5,839 bases of DNA from Myxococcota bacterium (GTDB taxonomy: Bacteria > Myxococcota > UBA4151), in assembly GCA_028823075.1 (NCBI GenBank), contig JAPKCE010000141.1, positions 1 to 5,839 of the forward strand, read 5' to 3'. Below, one piece after another: positions 5,763 through 5,839 of this stretch. The notes below the pieces were generated by a model. It did not search any database, had not been told where the DNA came from, and saw nothing but the letters and a program-made list of their open reading frames with translations. A program made the position numbers and the translations under genes. Within the stretch, counting starts at the first letter, position 1. The number at the start of each line of letters is the position of its first letter.

Positions 5763-5839
5763 TGGCAATCCTTTGGGCGCGGCGCAAGGCGGGCTTGAAA
5801 CGGTTGAAGCCTAGTTCGGGGAGCAGCAAAGCGGCGCCG
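5755..5839 (-). CDS. VTC-domain polyphosphate polymerase, C-terminal end only (5' end outside window)
   Basis: Reading the minus strand from base 5838 gives 27 residues ending in TGA at 5755-5757. The readable piece, LLLPELGFNRFKPALRR followed by AQRIANG, resembles the tail of bacterial VTC-domain (polyphosphate polymerase) proteins, where a conserved NRFKP-like stretch follows the last helix. The VTC domain is a tunnel-shaped triphosphate-binding fold that makes polyphosphate from ATP in yeast Vtc4. Support comes from the fragment's NRFK motif and from position, since DUF4956 genes commonly sit directly behind VTC genes. It overlaps the DUF4956 start by 8 bases. The fragment is too short to show catalytic residues, so the family call is moderately secure and activity is unknown. 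Confidence 0.68.
   Translation of the reverse strand, partial: GAALLLPELGFNRFKPALRRAQRIANG
5769..5774 (-). promoter_or_regulatory. Ribosome binding site AAAGGA of the DUF4956 gene
   Basis: AAAGGA on the minus strand stands six bases before ATG 5760-5762, inside the end of the upstream VTC-domain gene. It supports this ATG over the TTG at 5766-5768, which would directly abut the RBS. Confidence 0.6.

Overview
The window looks like chromosomal DNA of a Gram-negative bacterium of the Myxococcota/Bradymonadales type (the former deltaproteobacterial predators and their relatives). This is inferred from three things visible in the sequence: lipoproteins with Asp-Ala-Gly-rich linkers after the lipidated cysteine, a 'Myxococcus cysteine-rich repeat' (CGNxxxExGEDCDDGN type) in one of them, and an RCC1 beta-propeller surface protein. 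No mobile element, tRNA, rRNA or CRISPR array was seen.

Layout. (1) Positions 1-427, plus strand: the C-terminal copper-binding domain of a multicopper oxidase, cut by the window edge. (2) Positions 414-1918, minus strand: a molybdate uptake pair, modA (binding lipoprotein) then modB (permease), joined by an ATGA overlap. The 3' end of modB overlaps the oxidase tail by 14 bases, so no modC ATPase gene follows. (3) From a short divergent intergenic region, a plus-strand gene (2038-3462) encodes a 474-residue lipoprotein with one cysteine-rich repeat and a seven-bladed RCC1 propeller. (4) Convergent with it, on the minus strand (3481-4413), lies a PHB-depolymerase/LpqC-type serine esterase lipoprotein. 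(5) Positions 4486-5839, minus strand: a tightly packed operon reading VTC-domain polyphosphate polymerase (only its last 27 residues are in the window), DUF4956 membrane protein, then a DUF2490 outer-membrane beta-barrel protein.

The most notable point is the DUF2490 gene. Its reading frame runs from an ATG overlapping the DUF4956 stop codon (5145) to a TAA at 4486, but is broken by one in-frame TGA at codon 53 (4987-4989). Signal peptide, N-terminal strands and the whole C-terminal barrel are otherwise present in one frame. A single C-to-T change from CGA would explain it, and CGA would make the site a perfect 14-base palindrome. TGA ends at least three other genes here, so general TGA reassignment is unlikely. 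The gene is either a very recent pseudogene, a sequence error or, less likely, a read-through case.

Functionally the window mixes metal-related genes (copper oxidase, molybdate uptake), secreted or surface lipoproteins and a VTC/DUF4956/DUF2490 operon whose parts span cytoplasm, inner membrane and, by prediction, outer membrane. The first and last genes are cut by the window edges.
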